A stretch of DNA of 64,000 nt from Hirundichthys speculiger (lineage: Eukaryota; Chordata; Actinopteri; Beloniformes; Exocoetidae), in the NCBI GenBank assembly GCA_018398805.1, contig JAGFBZ010000292.1:1860001-1924000 (forward strand), in the 5' to 3' direction. The notes beneath the pieces are model-generated. The model saw only the letters and a list, made by a program, of their open reading frames with translations. It searched no databases and was not told the origin of the DNA. This document shows positions 13,784-25,600 of the stretch, in pieces. A program made the position numbers and the translations under genes. Numbering within the stretch: the stretch's first letter is position 1; each line of letters starts with the position of its first letter.

Positions 13784-16525
13784 AAAGTCTTCCGATTTAC
13801 TGCTTTAAATGGTACTCGTTTTTCATCAGCTAAAGATTTTGTCAATTGTTTTTGTGTTTTAGGTCGTTTTCACACATGTTGGTGCGCATCCTGGTGCAAC
13901 GTCAGTGAGCACTAAATGACATTGTATCATTTTTCAGTTACCGTTTTCACTCTAGCCCAAATGCCAATGCCGCACCAGTCAGTACTGTACTTGGTATACA
14001 GAAGTCTTGCCAGAACAACATTTCCATGATGACCTGAAGCGAAGCACTGAAAAGCACAGCAACACAGCTACATGTTATTGACACAGACTTGGCAATATTT
14101 TTTTTCTATATTTGTTTGTACCACTCTAGAAGAGCTAAACAAAGGGACTGGAAATTGTTTATCTGCAACTGTGAGCTTTCCTTTCTTTTGCCACGTTTAC
14201 ATTCTCCTTCACAACCAACAATGTACTTTACAGCGGATGACAGACGCCCTTTTAGCTCAAATGTGCATTGTAGACCCCGTAGGTGGGTCAGCCTGAGGTC
14301 ACGGAGCTTTCACATTTATCGCCATACCAAGCCCACCTCCTCAGACCAGCCGTGGTACAGCTATTTTGGTGCGCACCAGAGTGCGGTTGTTGTGATCACA
14401 CTTGACCCAAGTGAACCACACTCATGACCAAACTCCTTCTGACCAGCCTAAACAGGGCCAGAGTGAACTGAATTAGAAATGTTTTAGTCAATAAATAAAT
14501 TAAATAATCAACTTTCCTCACGTTTTTGTATGCTGGTCAAATTAAACTGCCTTGTCCACCAAAGCTATGTTCAAGCAAAGTTAAGTCTAGCTACATGCAT
14601 AGCTCAACTGGAAGCTCAATTATTAATAGAACTATTTATTTAATGAAAGCATGCTGGGTAATAAAGCTAGTATAAATCCCAGTAAGTAAAAATAATACCT
14701 TCCTCAGCTTGTCATCTATGATTGTTGAGACTTAAATGGTACATATTTGACCATACAGCCACACATCTATACATAAACAATGGGATAAATGTCAAGATGA
14801 CCTGCAAGCTTTGTCAGAAATAGAACTGTAAAGTTCAAATTGGCACTGGCTTGCTGCAGGCAGATATGTAAACCACTTTAACCAGAGCTGAATAACTTAT
14901 TGCACCAACAGAAACACAGACACTATAGTTCAGACCGGAAAGCGTAGATGTGAAGCACTACTCCAGCATTGCATCAATTTGTCATGCAAGTGTAACCTAG
15001 TTTTAAGGTTTAGCTAAAAATGGCTCAACACAATATGGTCTCAAAGGACATGTGGATCAGCCGCTCAGTCAGCTGGTAGAAATGATGTAGCATATTGTAT
15101 TAAGTGGCCACAACCTAAGGTAACACTATAAAAGAGAAGTGTGGGGGAAAGCACTCAACAGGATGTCGTGACTGATCACTTGAGCTAAAACACTGTGGTT
15201 TAAACCTACAGAGATGAGCTAAAAATTGAGTAAGACGAGTTCAAAAAAGAAACCTGATGGACGTGTAATCTCCTGCATAAAGGGGGGGTATACCTGGAGG
15301 GTTTTTTTTCCCCAATTACAGAGAGAGAAAACCCACACATCTTGCAGTCATAAAAGAAAAAGACTAATTTAAATGGTGCATTGCAGTTTAAAACTCCAGT
15401 TCGAAGGAACATAAACATTTTGGAGAAAGGTCTGTTCAAATGCGAGTCCAAACACCAACAGGACTGATCCAGGAGGCCTGTGACTGTATAGCCCCAAAGC
15501 TTATCTCTGACACCATAAGAGCCTGAAAAAAGGTTTTTACTTTACTCACTAAAAGAGATGCAGGGAAACATTTTGTAAGGGGGAGCTTTTGCACCTTTTC
15601 ACATTACAAAAACACCAATGAAAGCATACAACATTTAAGGGGCATCATGACATTTCCTTGATATTTCTAAAGTACAAAGCAGCTTTCAACCAGATCTTTT
15701 GTCAGTTTTGCTTTTGGCTGAAGATTTCAACACAACCTTTATCTAACAATACAACTGTCAACAACAAATTTGTCCTATTTTCCTAGAAAAACCTGCAAAA
15801 TTCAAGGTCTTCTCGTGATTGTTTTACACCCCTAAATGGGCCAAGTATGGTTGATTTCACCTTAACTTTCATCCTACTCTCATTTAGTTCTTTGATGATG
15901 AAAGACAAAGAAGACAGGTGGTTTAAGGAAAGCTTCTTGACAATACATCCACTGGAAGCTGGAACAAGCAGGCAGTGCAACACTCAGCAGCCACTTATTT
16001 CATTCACACATCATTTATGCAACACTAATGAATCTCTCAACTACCAACTACTTCTTATGTGATGTCAAGGTGTGAGGGTTAGAGCTCCCTGCTCCAGGCA
16101 GCCAGTAAAAGACAAAATAATAACCGTTATGACATCCAATATTGAAGACAAACATTGAACTAGATAACAAAGGTTGAAAAACAGCACCGTTATTGAGTCA
16201 CTGTCCGATTTCAACATCCCCCTACTTCCACTGTGAACTCAAGACCAATCAGCACCACATAGTTGGCTAAGTTAACCATGACAGCAAAGAGCTGGAGAAG
16301 AGGAAACTCGATTTTAGTTTGAATGTGACAACTCTCTTTACAGCCCTTTTTAGACATCACATATGTAACATCAATAGATTCCTAATTATACGTTACATTG
16401 AACCTGCCGCCGCTACCTGTACTTGTCCATAAATGTGACTGCTGCCAAACTGGATTTGTGCTGTGTTAAAAGTAATACATACACATTACAAGATCTGACC
16501 TATTCAGGTCACCAAGGCAAAATGT

Positions 16526-16559
<34 letters not shown>

Positions 16560-19500
16560 GTACTGTGGCAAATTGTTTTTTTGCCACCAGAATGATGAAA
16601 ATAGAGCATATCTGAACAATTGGAAAATTATGAAACAATAACCATGCCAATGTGGACAGAAGCAGCCTAAGCATGTGTTGATGTGTATTGTGCTAATGAC
16701 CTTGCTGCTCAGAAAAAGTGCAATACCTCTCACACTGACAACACGCAAACTTTAAGCAAAAGAAGGAAGATATTTTCCATAGTACTGTGATCCTCTTTCA
16801 TTAATTTGTATGACAATAAGCTTCAAAAACAGAAGAGCTCTTTAAACCTGAGGGGAGGAATTTGGCATTTTTGCTGCATGACTCACATGCTGGGGTTAAT
16901 TGAGGTGGACAGGCCCAATCATGACACTAAATGGCTTTAAAATGGCACTTATTCTCACCAGCAGTGCGTGAAGGTCACGGCTGCTCCGTGCAAACAGCAC
17001 CCTCCTATCTTCACTGCTGGCAGCTTTCAGAGGCTGCTGCCAGGTTTATACGATTATTAGGTTTAGATACAAATATGCTGTTGAAATCATTCACAGCTTG
17101 CCGTCAGACAGCCACAGCTGCTTGCAGCGACTGGATGCCAAGACAGGAACCAGAGAATAATGCTTGTCTGTAAGTGCATGCAGTGGTGAGGGTCTCAGAC
17201 TTGTGAAAAATAAGATGCTGAAAGAAAAACAGGCCATCGGCAAAAACATAACCTCAACCAAGTTTTCAAAGGGAACAGGCTTCTGTTTCTCTCCAACCAC
17301 TGAGAGCTGAGAGAATTTAGCTTCGTCGGGAATAGGGTTGAAAAGCTGTGGAAATTTCTAGAAACCTTTTTTAGGAAGTTATATTGGAAAAATTAGGAAA
17401 TATTACAATTGAACTACTTTCAATAGGGGAAAAAAAACTAATATATGGCAATTAATGAGAAGTAATGGGAAACTTTGGAAAGTTATCATACATAAACATT
17501 AACTTAAACATTTTGTTTGGTCATAAGCAGACATGCATGCAAAACTCAAAAATAAAGAAATTTATTACCCTGATTTATCTCTATTTTTGAGTAGAAATTT
17601 AATGGATTATTTTCCTGACAAACAAAAGCAGAAGCCTTGTTTCTCCTGCAAATAAATGTACAGTTGTATTCAATGCACAGGCCCTATTTTGCATTAACTG
17701 GGGTAGACATATATCCCTACATCAGATAGTGTGCGTCTTATTTTTTTTTCCTCTTCTGAATATTATTGGAGGAAAAAAACAACTGCTGAAAAACATGATG
17801 TAATGCAATTAACAGAAATGAATAGCTGAACAATATCTTGGAATGGTTAAATGGAAAAAGCATACACATTACGCCCTTTTCGACCAGGTGTACACAATTT
17901 CATTGATTCCCAATGTGACTCAAAACATCACAGAAATACATTACAACAGCTCGCTTCTCAGCCATGAACTTACAACTCTTGTTCATACCGTTGGATTTAA
18001 GGGGGTGGAGTCAGTCATCTAAATCTGCTCCATCTCCCTGTTCTTCAGAGTGTGCTTCTTGAGATCTGTTCCACTGCTTTGCACTACCCACATTCAAGCT
18101 ATAGTGACTGCAGCCTAGCATGAAGCTGGGAGAATATAAAGATGGGAAGCCAGGATAACTATATATGTCAAAAAAAGCTAAAACCAATAATTCTTGTTTT
18201 GGTGTTCATAATTTAATTTAGCAAGGCATCTGTGATGTACTGACTGAATGATTATTTACTGTTAATCTATCTAAGCCAGCCATATGTATTCAACTGCGAT
18301 AATTCTATTGTCAAATGCATCTGATACCTTTCCCATTTACAGGCATTTCCACTGGACTAGAACAAATCAAACCAATCGTAACAGGTTTTATGCAATGACT
18401 CATATAGGTGCATTACAAAAATAAAACACTATTCATTTCTCTGGTTGTATGCCTATTAATAGTATCCAGAGCCAGTTTCTTCTGTGTCCAATTGATACTG
18501 TGCCCTGGAAATCAAAGTTGAACCAGATCAATCCTTTGTATTAAAGATGAAATGAATTAGGGTGGCGGATAAGTCTAAATTCTACCATGTGGACACAAAA
18601 CCTTCTAAGTCATTCAGATTTATTGAAATACATTTTACGATATAGGTGGCTCTAAACACAAGCCCCTACTTACAGTAGTTGCACGAGACCGGTGCAAAAA
18701 ATAAATAAATAATTTAAAACCCATCCTCATTAAAATGCCGCTGTTACCCTTTGGAAATGCACACAGATCAAATAGATTACACATGCAAGCCAGAAAGAAT
18801 CATTAGAAGGACAGAAGCATGACACAACGACAGCTCATGCTTTCAGACAGCTCCTCTCCCCTGTTTCACCTCAGTTACTACTTCCCAAACTGGAACAGAG
18901 GCATGACAAAAATGTCCCACCATTCCACCTCAGGGTTGTACATGCAACGGGGCAGAATTCGAGTGAAAATGTCAAGCCTTGAAAGTAAGTGTTACACGTA
19001 AAGGCCTAGCATTACGGGGTTGTGTTACGTCAAAGTTGCACTTAAGCAAAGAAAATGATTATTATTTTATTACAATACGTCTCCTTTAATTTAATTTACA
19101 GTAATGCTGAACATGTCAATAGAAAAACTTCATTAATAGTTTTTTTTTTGTTTTAAGGCATTTGAGTTCCTTTTTATAGGCTGAGTAATTTTCCATTTCC
19201 ACTAATCCCCATATATTATTGTTTACTCCCATGAAAAGGTTCCAACTTTGAACATTTCTAGAATTCTGCAACCCTTGTAGGAATCTGATACTACACCTGC
19301 TGCCTTAACCCTCTCAACAACCCATCTACAGACTGATGGGCAAACCTACATCCCGCCTTGGTATCTGCTGGTCTCTCTTCCCTCCAATACCAACATCACA
19401 ATGAAGATGACAGCCTGACAACGCGGCACATTTACAGTAAAATCATGACGCAGACAAATAACACAACAAACAGACCTTCACTGACCGTTCCCTCCCTACG

Positions 19501-21135
19501 GCACAGAGGCTGTTGCTCTCACAGAGAAATCAATAACCGACAATGATTAAGCTCGACGTTGAGGATTGGCTGTAAAGGGTCTGGCCGGGTTCACAAAGAA
19601 GCGGAGACAATGTATGACTTTTTGTCGAACGTCAGCAGCTGAGTCCTGTGAGTTAGTAGGCGTTGACGGATGTGAGGCAATCGAGCCAGAGCATCGATCA
19701 AACATGCACATCCCATGCCAACACAGGCAGTTCCCAGAAGCGAACTTCAGCACATTTAGTCCCAGAAATGCCTAACACCAGCATGAGCACATGCCCTGTG
19801 CACATGCATAACTTCTGTGACTTGCTTATATTTGATATAACATTAATTCTGCCTTCAACATGAATCAAGTTTAGTCTGAGTGGGCAATGGAAAGTAACAA
19901 TCCCCTCCAGTGCCATAGCAGGATTTCAAGTGACTATCAAGAGTGAAACTTTGAGAAAAAAAAAAAAATCAATGAATAAATAAAACAAAAATGTAGTTAA
20001 CAGCTCTGTCTATTTGTGTCTTTAAAAAATCAAAATAGCCACACACACACACACAGTCCTTCCACCTGGTCTGATGAAAGACCATTTCATTTTCTCTCAT
20101 CTCTGTCTGCGACTTGCCTTGAAGTCTGGAAAACAGGAACCTGCAGTAAGAGTGTGAGGACAAGAGCCACAACCATGACAGCCCACGATGTTGTGGAAAT
20201 CTGGTGCTGTGATGCAAACAGACGATTACAGATTCAAGCTGCGTTTCAGTTTTTGCTGCCGTTACATATTCAACATTACAACAACCAGTAAATTACGTTT
20301 GGTTAATATTTAACAAGGGTTAAAAAGGAAATTTTCTCTGACACTGAATACATTTAAATATTTTCTGGTTTCTTTTTTCCTTTATGATGAGGAAGTTAAT
20401 GTTTTGAGATGTAGGTTTAAAAAAAAAAAAAAAAAGACATTCAAGAATGACCTTTATGGCTTTGTGAAACAACTGACCTCTGATTAACCTGACAGATTTA
20501 TGGCCAAACAAGATGGATCAACACTAGAATTCAACCAAATCACTTCTAAAGACTGACATAACAATAGTAGCTGAATAAAACAACCAAGTCACACCAAAAA
20601 ATCAACTACAGTAATGATTCAGTGAAACAATGAAAATAATCTCACGTTTTTGCACTAGAGCATTAGCATGCACTCCTAACTTTCACAAAAAGCCAAACAC
20701 TGCCAATATCTGCATCTTAGCTTTAATATTTACTCGTTTGTGATGTCTCCTTTAAAGCAGAACAAATCATTTTTTTCCATACGAAAATATCAATAGTATT
20801 TAAGGGAATATTTGATTACTTTTAGGAAGTGTGGTCTACTTGTCACAGTCTCCTACAATCAGCAAAAGGCACCCAAAGCAACTCTGGGCTCCCACCCTTG
20901 TTGTCCTTACAAGAGGACACTGGATATCACTTCAGGATACCGTGTCATACATCAATGAAGCTAGCCCACAGTGGTCATCATAAGAGAGATTAAAAGACTC
21001 GAGAAGTAATGATGGAGGTGAAAATTAGACAGGGATCAAGTCAAGAAACCAAACAAGAGTAAATCTTAAAGTGTGTTGTAACCTCCATGCCTATAGGGGG
21101 ACCCTGTGAGCTAGAAATTGTCAAAATTCCTATTC
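13784..21135. other. No gene recognised; inferred picalm intron 1
   Basis: AT-rich DNA without coding signal that I could support. It holds a poly-A tract (16531-16557) and possible old MITE ends near 13860-14450 (TTTTCACAC paired with a GTGTGATCA-type end). Confidence 0.5.
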
Positions 21136-21153
21136 TTTTTTTTTTTTTTTTTT

Positions 21154-21184
<31 letters not shown>

Positions 21185-21186
21185 GG
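21136..21186. repeat. T28-G23 homopolymer pair
   Basis: 28 T followed directly by 23 G. The G run could form a quadruplex on this strand. Such a junction is also a likely site for assembly length error. Confidence 0.95.
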
Positions 21187-22152
21187 AGATCACCTTTCAG
21201 GACATGTTATGGTATCATTTGACTAAACTATCACAGTGAAAAGTTAAACAACTCTTAACAACAGCAACACGATCCTCTCTGTCAAGACAACAATCAGAGA
21301 TAAAGACTAAAACCCAAGTCCCACAGAACGCAGAAAGTTTATTAAGTGCCTAATTAAACTTGTCAGCTGTGATCCCCAACATAGAAGCTGGCAGTTTTAT
21401 TTTTATTACCACTCCGAGGAGCACACATGGCATCTCAAGTACGACATATTCCACTTGTGTACACTGCCAGTTTAATAGGCACCATGACAACAGACGGTGG
21501 TGTGAGAGTGAACAAGAACACTGATCTACCTGATGCTTCATGTTCACACTCAGCTGTCACAATCATGAGGCATTACTTGATAAATATCTTAAATAGTTGT
21601 AAGATTTTGTTTTTTCCCCTCTATTCACATGTATGCAACTTTTAGTTTTAGATTAGATGCAATATGATTTTTCCACAAAACCAATCATCATCAAATCATC
21701 TGACCCAGAACCAAAACGCATAAAAAAAGGGATTACATGGAGTTCATCTTATGAACTAAATTTATAATGCAAAAATCAAGAGATGCAAACTGAAATGCAC
21801 TTATACCTGGTGCCATTAAGCAGCAGAAAAATCCACATTCCTGTCATTTTCATCAATATTAAATATAAATCAATCATCAATTATAAAAAGTGATTGGAAC
21901 TTACTCCGTCATTCATGCAAAATTATCACCATCAGCTCAAATACTTGCTTTCAGTTGATTAAATGATAACAGTGATGAGGCTGGATACATCCTCTGATGA
22001 AAACGTCTTAATCGTGAGCTCATTCCTTATGGGACTAAAATACTTGCAGATGTGTAAGGTTTAACAACCACATAAGAGGAACACTGGCCACGGTTACATG
22101 ATGTTTTTTAATTCGGAATTAATTATTCAGAATTAAATAATTCCGAATTAAA

Positions 22153-22557
22153 CTATTTTCCTTCGAGTTTACATGGAAATAGTAATTCCGAATTGAGGTT
22201 TACATGGAAAACACGTTTGTTCGGCTTTATCCAATTCTGCTTAAGTTCTGGGGGTTGGGAAGGGTTCTGATTGGATAGGGGGGGGCGGACGTCTTTACAT
22301 CTACCAGAAGAAAACAAACTTACTCGATTAGCAACAACATTCCTCTTATTTTTGACCTGGGTGGCATCTCTATCTGCGAAACCTCCTTCATTGAACCTGG
22401 CCGCTACAACTTTGAAAAGCTCACAATTTTTATGTTTTCTACCATCTGTTCTTTTAATTATTTCCAGTTCCTCCAAGCTATTTATTAAATAAATCGTCTC
22501 TGCTCTTGACCACCGTTTACTGCGTGCTGCCATCTTGAAACTTTGTTTTGAAAACAA
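22153..22557 (-). pseudogene. Remnant Myb/SANT-like DNA-binding protein of the transposon
   Basis: The open frame has 134 codons; the likely native start is MAARSKRWSRAETIYL at 22533 rather than the first ATG, because the SANT-like helix begins there. A tryptophan-anchored helix (RWSRAETIYLINSLEELEI), then GRKHKNCELFKVVAARF and DATQVKNK fits the trihelix/MADF-type domains of Harbinger accessory proteins. Homology stops near ANRVSLF, after which the frame runs into subterminal transposon DNA, so the C-terminal part is lost. It sits inside the element at 22087-23735 and is not a host gene. Confidence 0.65.
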
Positions 22558-22694
22558 GCCCAGCGCGAAATATAAGCGTCATCGCGACAGACGGGCAAGA
22601 GAACGAGCATGCACAGAAAGACGGGAATTAATTTAAACAGGAATGAGTGTATACATGACCGTGGAATTATTCTATTCGGAATTAAAATCAGAAT

Positions 22695-23572
22695 TAGGGA
22701 TGGGCATTTGGTCGAGATTTATTCGTCGATCGTCGGGAGAATTAATGATTAATAATCGATTAATCATTAACATTTTTATATTGAAAACTATCACAATTAT
22801 TCTCGATATCGGCGTGACGTTTGTTTTCCCCTTTGGCCTGGTTGCTATGGCCCGTGCATGCCCGGATGTGTTCAGTGAACCGGATGTTTGTGGTCAACAA
22901 TAACGTGTCATTTCCTGTTTCTTTTCTTTTAAAAAACAACGATAATAAAACAAGAGATCTTGAGGAGACTACTTAACAAGGACAATTTATATCAAGGCGC
23001 CAGTATTACAGGCTTTTTGTTTCTTAAAAATGCGAGATGCAAGATGCGCTTGTTGTGTGCTCGATGTGCGCTGCAGCTCCTTCTGGTCCGTGCTAACACC
23101 GAGTTGAGGCTAGGCTAGGCTAGGCTGATGATGAACCGCCTCCACCATCCTTTACAAGGCTTGGATGCGCGTTGTTCAAGGGATACAACATTGTCATTGT
23201 CGATTAATTGTATTTGTAATTTGCATTGCAGTGATTGCAGTACAGTGGCTAATTTTCTAAACGAAAATGGTCCCACGCCACACTTCGCCGCGACCGCTTC
23301 ATGATTAGGCGATGACAGAAGCTCGCATGTAACAACTGAGACCAGCCAGGGTAGAGTGATGGTGAAATGTTGCCCCCTGTTGCCAAATTTCTATCGGTGG
23401 CACAGCGAAATGCATCGCATTGTTTGAGGACGTGCACTGATAACCTACATTCGGATTGTTTAAAAAAAAAAAAAAAAAAAAAAAACGTTCGGTTCATCAA
23501 CGAAAATGAATGTCTTCGACCAAATTCTTAATGATCAATCATCGATTAATCAATTATTTATGCCCATCCCTA
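22695..23572 (-). mobile_element. Non-autonomous hAT element, family 2, copy 2 (inverted relative to copy 1)
   Basis: TAGGGATGGGCA and TGCCCATCCCTA ends with 8-bp duplication ATCAGAAT (22687-22694 and 23573-23580). The interior matches 12894-13627 in reverse, including the CTAGG/CTAGC array. Contains a 24-base A run at 23462-23485. Confidence 0.94.
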
Positions 23573-24290
23573 ATCAGAATAAACCAGCCACTTACTTCGG
23601 TATTAAGTTTCATTCGGAATGGACATTTTCATTCGGAATTAGGTGTTTACATGGTAATTTTTAATCATTTTAAATCGGATTTAACTTTAATTCTGAATTA
23701 AAGAGGAATTAAACTTCCCATGTAAACGCACGGACTGTGTCTGTGATGGCCAGATCACCAAGCTTTCTGAAAATGGTAAGCTTCTTCAAACTAAAATCTT
23801 AATCTTTTTTATTTAATTAAAACAACAATAACTTTAGTTCCTGAAACCAGTACAAAAGAAAGGATCAAGGAAATAATATTTGTATTACAGTTACAATTAC
23901 TAATGAAAGGCAATCTCCAGAATATTAGTTGACCTTCTTAAAATACATTTGCCAACATCTCCAAAGACTAAGAAACATAAGGCTAGATGGAGAAAATTTT
24001 CCTTCGATTAAAGAACTGAAAACGTGATATACACTTGTTTAAAAAAAATAAAAATAAAATCGGCAGAGCTAAAAACGCCTCATTTTGCATTCAGCCGATA
24101 TGTCTGTACAGGAGAGGAATATAAAGAAGGCATCACAGTAACAGCTTGTCTTCCTGTATGAACAAATCCACCTCCTCTGACTGTGCTCATGATGCTGTCC
24201 AAGCAGACAGGTAGAGAGGAAGAATGTGTTCATTATAGTCCGGAGGGAGACAGCTGTGCCTCCTTTTGATGCCTTTCCGCTGGCTGACAG

Positions 24291-24330
<40 letters not shown>
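24291..24330. repeat. (CG)n(CA)n microsatellite beside the picalm exon 1 donor
   Basis: A run of CG then CA dinucleotides. On the picalm (minus) strand it reads (TG)n then (CG)n and starts 14 nt after the exon 1/intron 1 boundary. Long TG tracts next to splice sites are known binding sites for splicing regulators, so length changes here could matter; that is inference. Confidence 0.95.
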
Positions 24331-24333
<3 letters not shown>

Positions 24334-24344
24334 GATATACTCAC

Positions 24345-24474
24345 AGTCAAGGTGTTTCTTCTTGGGTCCGCTGATTTCGTGTGTGGTGGCTTTGCACACA
24401 GCCTTGCTGATGGCAGATCCAGTCATGCTGTGCTGCGCCGCTGTGATCCGGTCCGTGATAGATTGGCCCGACAT
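24345..24474 (-). CDS. picalm: picalm, first coding exon (clathrin assembly protein PICALM/CALM)
   Basis: The exon encodes 43 residues beginning [16 protein letters not shown] and ending GPKKKHLD plus one base of the next codon. This is nearly the vertebrate PICALM N-terminus, the start of the ANTH domain, which binds PtdIns(4,5)P2 and recruits clathrin and VAMP cargo at coated pits; the lysine cluster [14 protein letters not shown] is part of the lipid-binding patch. The ATG at 24474 has an A at -3. The exon ends GACT|GTGAGT (donor at 24344), splitting the Tyr codon after HLD just as expected from mammalian PICALM (43 codons plus 1 nt). The gene continues towards lower coordinates. I did not recognise exon 2 or any later exon before position 1, so a long intron 1 is inferred. 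The a/b teleost paralogue cannot be assigned from one exon. Confidence 0.93.
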
Positions 24475-25600
24475 CGTTTTTATTTCTCCCTCTACTTTTT
24501 TTTCCCCCTTTCAAATCAGCTTTTAAAAAAAAATGACACAATAATGATCCGATCAGTGGATCCACACCTCACTGTGAAGCAGAGGTAAAGCGTTGAATCA
24601 CACACCCACAGTTAAGTTCTTTTGTTTGTTTTTTTCCCCCCAGGTGCGTAGAAAACCTGTGCGGGCAGCAGCAGCAGATCACCGGTGCAACAAAGCGATC
24701 CGACTTCACAATCAACAGCCGAGTCGCAGATTTCTTCTTTGTAGTTAAAATTGTTTGGCAAAACAGTTTGTTCCTCCTCTTTCGGGTAAATAAACCAGAA
24801 TGACACTAATCTGAGCTAGTCTGTGTTAGCTAATGTTTCCGCTGCAGTACTCGAACCAGGAAAGAGTCCCGCTGTGGAATTTGTAAACACTTGAAATTAC
24901 TTTCTGGCCACACATAAACATAGCTAATTGGATGGTTTGTAACCTGTGAGATTATAGTTCCGAATCACCTAAGAGACGAGTCAACCCTGGGCTTGGCAAA
25001 GAAGAATAATCCTTTTGAAATCAGAGCTTGAAAAACACCAACAACAACCGCAACAATCCAAAGGAAAAAAAAAAATCCTCAAGTTCCTCCTCCACGTCAA
25101 CTTGTTAGCCTGGGCTGGTAAAGCTATCACTGCTCGCTCGATAAAGTGTGTATTAAACTTCCGCTCGGGCGTGAAAAGTCACTTGGAATTAAACAGCACA
25201 TTGTTTGAAGTTTGCGCGAGGGTACTGCAAAACTGACAACCACTACGGGGGCAGTTTCTTCCCGGTGAGGAGAGACGCGAAGAGTGGACTGGATGTTAGC
25301 CGCGGAGCTAGCGGAATCAGCTAATGAGCCAGGCAGGCAGAGAGCAAGCCGAGCCACACCGGCAGACTCGGGAACTTAGAAGTGACAACTCCCTTAGCTG
25401 GGTCGTTTCCCTTCACGGTCCTCTGACTCAGTTGGTGCTATCCTCCTACAGCCCCCACTACACTCGTTTTCCCACCAACAGTCCCGGCCAGCGTCGCTGT
25501 CTGTGAAGTCTCGCCGGTGGTTTCTCTTCACTGACTGACTGGCTGCTGCTTCGCCGGACAAAATGGCAGCGTAAAAAATCAGCTGATATCACAACTGTGC
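24475..25600 (-). promoter_or_regulatory. picalm: Likely picalm 5' UTR and promoter region
   Basis: This is the stretch directly upstream of the picalm ATG on the minus strand. It is richer in CpG and GC than the surrounding AT-rich DNA, especially 25230-25570. No open frame here looks like a separate gene. The transcription start and any 5' UTR intron cannot be fixed by eye. A YY1-like AAAATGGCAGC string lies at about 25560. The assignment rests on position and base composition only. Confidence 0.5.

Larger units (their letters stand above)
22087..23735 (-). mobile_element. DNA transposon encoding a Myb/SANT-like protein (PIF/Harbinger-like), interrupted by a hAT
   Basis: The ends share an inverted GTTACATG/CATGTAAAC core, and both subterminal regions carry arrays of AATTCGGAATT-like palindromes (22110-22200 and 23580-23710). 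The interior holds a Myb/SANT-type frame at 22153-22557, as in Harbinger elements. The hAT copy at 22695-23572 splits it. Exact ends and target duplication could not be fixed, so the superfamily is tentative. Confidence 0.7.
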
